Assembly (NCBI RefSeq): GCF_006716315.1
Contig: NZ_VFOV01000001.1
Coordinates: 3,860,501-3,924,500, forward strand
Length of the DNA: 64,000 nucleotides
From: Nocardioides albertanoniae
Lineage (GTDB): Bacteria > Actinomycetota > Actinomycetes > Propionibacteriales > Nocardioidaceae
Direction of reading: 5' to 3'
Shown: one piece after another, positions 60,977-64,000 of the stretch
Numbering within the stretch: position 1 is the first letter of the stretch
Layout of the letters: every line of letters starts with the position of its first letter
The notes under the pieces: generated by a model
What the model was told of the DNA's origin: nothing
Databases searched by the model: none
Seen by the model: only the letters and a program-made list of their open reading frames with translations
Translations under genes and position numbers: made by a program

Positions 60977-61498
60977 TCAGGGCCGAAGCTTCAGCAACCC
61001 CTTGACGTACGCCGCCTGGCCGATGTGCTGGGCGGCGTCGTCGACGATGCTGACGAGACGGACGGCGCCGCTGACCGGCGGGTTCCAGTGCTCGTCGACG
61101 ATGCGGCCGAGGTCGTCCTCGCTCAGCCCGTCGACGAGCTTCGTCGTGGCCTCGTGCACGGCCTGGTAGTAGCCCGTCAGCAGCGTCGGGTCCTCCAGCC
61201 GGAAGGCCGCGACCTCCTCGGTGCTCTGCCCGTATCCCATCGCGGCGCGCTCGTAGGGCAGGTCGAACCGCTCCACCCATCCGTCGCTGGTCCAGACCTC
61301 GTCGGTGCCGGCGAGCGGCGCGATCTGGGCGTCTTCCATCCGGGCGATGTGCCACAGCGTCCAGGCGATCGAGTTCGCCCTGTCGTAGGGCTGCCAGAGC
61401 AGGTCGTCGACCGAGAGCCCGTCGACGATGCCGGGAAGGGTCGCAGCGATCCGGCCGAAGCCGTCGGTGAGCAGGCGCTGGTGCCAGGTTGCAGTCAT
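60977..61498 (-). CDS. DinB-family (DUF664) protein
   Basis: 173 residues of the DinB four-helix fold. The metal ligands are His in WTLWHIARMED and HIGQAAYVKG, with Asp/Glu nearby. In actinobacteria these proteins include mycothiol-dependent transferases. It has the WxPxDxxNS-like start typical of the family. It converges on the NmrA-like gene with no gap. Confidence 0.9.
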   Translation of the reverse strand: MTATWHQRLLTDGFGRIAATLPGIVDGLSVDDLLWQPYDRANSIAWTLWHIARMEDAQIAPLAGTDEVWTSDGWVERFDLPYERAAMGYGQSTEEVAAFRLEDPTLLTGYYQAVHEATTKLVDGLSEDDLGRIVDEHWNPPVSGAVRLVSIVDDAAQHIGQAAYVKGLLKLRP

Positions 61499-61520
61499 GT
61501 CTTCCGTTCTACACCCGCCC

Positions 61521-62591
61521 TCATCGCGACGGCAGCAGAGTCTGCGCCTGGCTCCACATCCGCGTCACGACGTCGGCCGCCGGTTCGGCGGCCGCCCGCG
61601 CGGCCGCCTGGCCGGCCCAGTGGTTGCCGCGGTCCACGGCCACCTCGGCGGCCGGGGCGGGCGTGCCCTTGCGCCACTGCCCGACCAGCCGACGCTGGTG
61701 CGGATAGGGCGCGGGCGTCGGCGCATCGGGTGCGTCCCAGCTCCGCACATAGGCCGTGGGAGCAGCGCGTCCGAGGCGGCCGGAGTAGGCCCGGGTCGTG
61801 ACCGTGTCCTCCGGCGCGAGACCCTCCAGCGACGCCGCCCAGGTCTCGGCGATGCCTGTCTCCGGCGAGCGCAGCAGCGCGGTCCCGACCTGCACGGCGC
61901 TTGCCCCGAGGGTCAGCGCCGCGGCGACTCCCCGCCCGTCGGCGATCCCGCCCGTCGCGACCACCGGCAGGTCGACGCCGTCGACGATGTGCGGCAGCAG
62001 CGCGAGCAGCCCCACCGACGTACTCTCGGCCGCGTCGGGCTCGAAGACGCCTCGGTGACCGCCTGCTTCCAGCCCCTGCGCGACGATCGCGTCGGCGCCC
62101 GCCGCCTGCGCGGCCTGTGCCTCGGCCAGTGTCGTCGCGCACGCGAACCAGGCGATCCCGGCCTCGTGCAGGCGGTCGACGTACGCCGGCGAGAAGAGTC
62201 CCATGATCGAGGAGATCACCCGCGGCCGAGCCTCCAGCATCGCCTCGCACTGCTCCTCGAACGACGGCCCGGGCGGCTGCTCCGGCCCCGGCTCACCGAA
62301 GCCGCGCAGGAATCCCTGCGCTGCGGCGATCTTGGCGGGGTCGTCGTCGACCGGGTCGGGGATCCACATGTTCAGCTGGAACGGCCCCTCCGACCGCGAC
62401 CGGAACTCTCTCACCCACGTCGAGATCTTCTCCGGAGCGTCCAGCACCACCCCGGCCGCCCCCATGCCTCCGGCACCGGCGACCGCGGCCGCCAGCGCGG
62501 GCGGGCACGCTCCCGCCATCGGCGCCTGAAGGATCGGCATCGAGAGGCCGTACGCCTCGCAGAACTCCTGGGCACGTCGTCGAGCAGTCAC
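61521..62591 (-). CDS. Nitronate monooxygenase / 2-nitropropane dioxygenase family
   Basis: 356 residues, FMN-binding TIM barrel: PILQAPMAGACPPALAAAVAGAGGMG, AQGLEAGGHRG (catalytic His), VVATGGIADGRGVAAALTLGASAVQVGTALL. The enzyme oxidises alkyl nitronates or related compounds. The start GTG 62591 (VTARRRAQEFCE) is preferred over the ATG at 62666, because the 25 upstream residues are basic and unconserved. Confidence 0.93.
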   Translation of the reverse strand: MTARRRAQEFCEAYGLSMPILQAPMAGACPPALAAAVAGAGGMGAAGVVLDAPEKISTWVREFRSRSEGPFQLNMWIPDPVDDDPAKIAAAQGFLRGFGEPGPEQPPGPSFEEQCEAMLEARPRVISSIMGLFSPAYVDRLHEAGIAWFACATTLAEAQAAQAAGADAIVAQGLEAGGHRGVFEPDAAESTSVGLLALLPHIVDGVDLPVVATGGIADGRGVAAALTLGASAVQVGTALLRSPETGIAETWAASLEGLAPEDTVTTRAYSGRLGRAAPTAYVRSWDAPDAPTPAPYPHQRRLVGQWRKGTPAPAAEVAVDRGNHWAGQAAARAAAEPAADVVTRMWSQAQTLLPSR

Positions 62592-62652
62592 GCCGGCAAC
62601 GGTAGCCCCGAAACCACTGGCGTCCCTCGGCCGGGCCGTGCAGGATCGAGCC

Positions 62653-63234
62653 ATGCGCACACTCATCTACTCCGCCTTCGTCTCGATCGACGGCGTCGTC
62701 GACTCCCCCGGCGGCGGCATCGCCTCCGAGCCGCACCGCAGCGGCGGCTGGACCTTCCAGGACATCGAGTTCCTGCCGGATGCCTACGCGATCAAGGGCA
62801 GCGAGATGGAGGAGGCCGGCGCGATGATGTTCGGCCGGCGCAGCTATGAGGCGTTCGGGCCGATCTGGCCGGGCATCGAGGAGTTCGCGGCGATCAAGGA
62901 GATCCCGAAGTACGTCGTCTCCACGACCCTCGGCGACGACGCCCTCGTCGAGGGCTGGGGCCCGCAGACCGTCCTGCGGTCGTTCGACGACGTCAAGGCG
63001 CTCAAGGAGGGTGACGGCGGTCCGATCCTCGTCGCCGGCAGCGCCGAGCTCGCCCGCAACCTCTCCGACGCCGGCCTGATCGACCGCTACCACCTGCTGG
63101 TCTTCCCCGTCGTCCTGGGCGCCGGCAAGCGGATGTGGAGCGAGACCGACAAGGACAAGCAGCGGTTGAAGGTCGTCGAGTCGGAGACGTACGCCAACGG
63201 CATCATCAAGGTCGTCTACGACGTCGTGCGCTGA
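62653..63234 (+). CDS. Dihydrofolate-reductase-like (RibD C-terminal) protein
   Basis: 193 residues. The fold is visible as LIYSAFVSIDGVVDSPGG, MMFGRRSYEAFGPIWPG, YVVSTTLGD and ILVAGSAELARNLSDAGLIDRYHLLVFPVVLGAGKRM. It binds NADPH and reduces an unknown substrate. The start ATG 62653 is preferred to GTG 62638. It is terminated by the strong hairpin at 63248. Confidence 0.93.
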   Translation: MRTLIYSAFVSIDGVVDSPGGGIASEPHRSGGWTFQDIEFLPDAYAIKGSEMEEAGAMMFGRRSYEAFGPIWPGIEEFAAIKEIPKYVVSTTLGDDALVEGWGPQTVLRSFDDVKALKEGDGGPILVAGSAELARNLSDAGLIDRYHLLVFPVVLGAGKRMWSETDKDKQRLKVVESETYANGIIKVVYDVVR

Positions 63235-63247
63235 CCGTCCGCGACAA

Positions 63248-63292
63248 CCCGACAGCGCCCGCCCTCCGATCGGAGGAGCGGGCGCTGTCGGG
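63248..63292. terminator. Strong bidirectional hairpin terminator
   Basis: A 15-bp outer stem (63248-63262 with 63278-63292) encloses a 14-base palindrome CCTCCGATCGGAGG. It separates the convergent reductase and binding-protein genes. Confidence 0.85.
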
Positions 63293-63304
63293 TCAGGGTC
63301 AGGT

Positions 63305-64000
63305 TCAGCCGCCGAGGCCGTCGACCCAGTCCTGGTGGTCCTTGATCCAGGCCGCGACGGCTTCGCGCTGAGCGTCCTCGTCGTCACCTGCGTCGACGAC
63401 ACCCTTCTCGAGGGCGCCGTACTGCTCGTCGTCGAGCTTGGCCTTGCCCATCATCTCGGCCACCTCGGGGAACTCGCCGCTGAAGTCCTTGTTGGCGACC
63501 TCGTTGAGGGTCTCCGGCTCGCCGAGCGAGCCCTTCGGGTCCTCGAGGTCGCGCATGCCGAACTGGGCGTTGGCCCAGAACGGACGCCACAGCGTGACGA
63601 CGATGTCCTCCTTGGCGTCGACGGCGTCGCCGAGCGCCGTGGTCATGGCGTTCGTCGAGGAGGTCTGGAGCTCCCAGCCGTCCTTGTCCAGCTTGTAGTC
63701 GGGGATGACCTTGTCCTGCACGGCGGCGGTGAGGCCGGCGCCCTGCTCGATGCCGACGATCTTGCCGTCGTAGTCGCCGGACTTGCCGATGAGGTCCTCG
63801 ATCGACTTCAGCTTGGAGTACTCCGGCACCGCCAGGGTGAGCTTGGCGTTGTCGTAGTAGGAGCCGAGGTCTTCGAGGTCGTCGCCGTGGTCCTCCATGT
63901 AGGCCTTGTGGGTGACCTGCGGCCACGCGGAGGGGTAGACGTCGATGTCGCCACCGGCCAGGCCTTCGTAGAGCGGGCCGGCCTCGCTGAGCTCCTTGAT
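63305..64000 (-). CDS. Glycine-betaine/choline-type substrate-binding protein, C-terminal part
   Basis: About 231 residues are visible; the frame continues past the right edge, so the signal peptide and N-lobe start are missing. Visible features are GDIDVYPSAWPQVTHKAYMED, YYDNAKLTLAVPEYSK, GIEQGAGLTAAVQDKVIPDY and VTLWRPFWANAQFGMRDLEDP, characteristic of OpuAC-like binding proteins of compatible-solute ABC importers. The transporter subunits, if adjacent, are outside the window. Confidence 0.88.
   Translation of the reverse strand: MKELSEAGPLYEGLAGGDIDVYPSAWPQVTHKAYMEDHGDDLEDLGSYYDNAKLTLAVPEYSKLKSIEDLIGKSGDYDGKIVGIEQGAGLTAAVQDKVIPDYKLDKDGWELQTSSTNAMTTALGDAVDAKEDIVVTLWRPFWANAQFGMRDLEDPKGSLGEPETLNEVANKDFSGEFPEVAEMMGKAKLDDEQYGALEKGVVDAGDDEDAQREAVAAWIKDHQDWVDGLGG

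Overview
The window reads as a chromosomal segment of a high-GC actinobacterium. Most start codons are ATG or GTG, genes are dense, GTACG-type words are frequent, and the gene families match Nocardioidaceae (Nocardioides, Aeromicrobium and relatives). The genus is inferred from gene content, not from a marker gene; no rRNA gene and no intact tRNA gene is visible.

Layout. 1-2.4 kb: the 5' part of a secreted sulfatase and two tandem DUF1707 proteins. 2.4-8.4 kb: a minus-strand thiamine operon led by a TPP riboswitch, in the order thiE, thiO, thiS, thiG, a second ThiE/TenI-like gene, thiD, thiC, with every gene overlapping the next. 8.4-11.4 kb: an AhpD-like protein, class I fumarase and a GNAT acetyltransferase. 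11.5-16.4 kb: an inositol-phosphatase family gene split by a 4.08-kb insertion. The insertion is bounded by ISL3-family ends and a perfect 8-bp target duplication. It carries one complete ISL3 copy, the first 166 bp of a second copy, a tRNA 3' fragment, a small monooxygenase and an AraC/GlxA regulator. 16.4-29 kb: a DUF559 protein, an NfeD/SPFH membrane cluster, an SDR/DUF6328 pair, a spermidine-synthase-like protein, class II fumarase, a lytic transglycosylase, PhoH, a cis-prenyltransferase, a hemolysin III protein and an amino-acid permease.

29.4-36 kb: a complete branched-chain-amino-acid-type ABC transporter (two ATPases, binding lipoprotein, two permeases) facing a PucR/CdaR-type regulator. 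36-41 kb: a DUF255 thioredoxin-like protein, an orphan solute-binding protein, and an MFS exporter whose 3' end overlaps an AraC gene. 41.2-49.2 kb: a lactate module, with a FadR/LldR regulator divergent from lctP-lutA-lutB-lutC-ppsA. All junctions overlap by ATGA if the upstream ppsA start is used. The promoter and regulator palindromes can be read directly. The module should import lactate, oxidise it to pyruvate and convert that to PEP.

49-64 kb: HAD phosphatase, secreted TAP-type peptidase, YdeI-like and SRPBCC proteins, secreted lipase, a TetR/QsdR regulator that seems to begin at ATC, aldo/keto reductase plus MFS exporter divergent from a MarR regulator, a NarL-type two-component system behind a DUF6069 protein, an NmrA-like reductase, a DinB protein, nitronate monooxygenase, a DHFR/RibD-like reductase, and the C-terminal part of a glycine-betaine-type binding protein running off the right edge.

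Most convergent junctions carry strong hairpins, including a dispersed GTCGAGTCGG repeat and several perfect palindromes. The most informative discovery is the composite ISL3 insertion, because removing it restores a continuous reading frame across the split gene.
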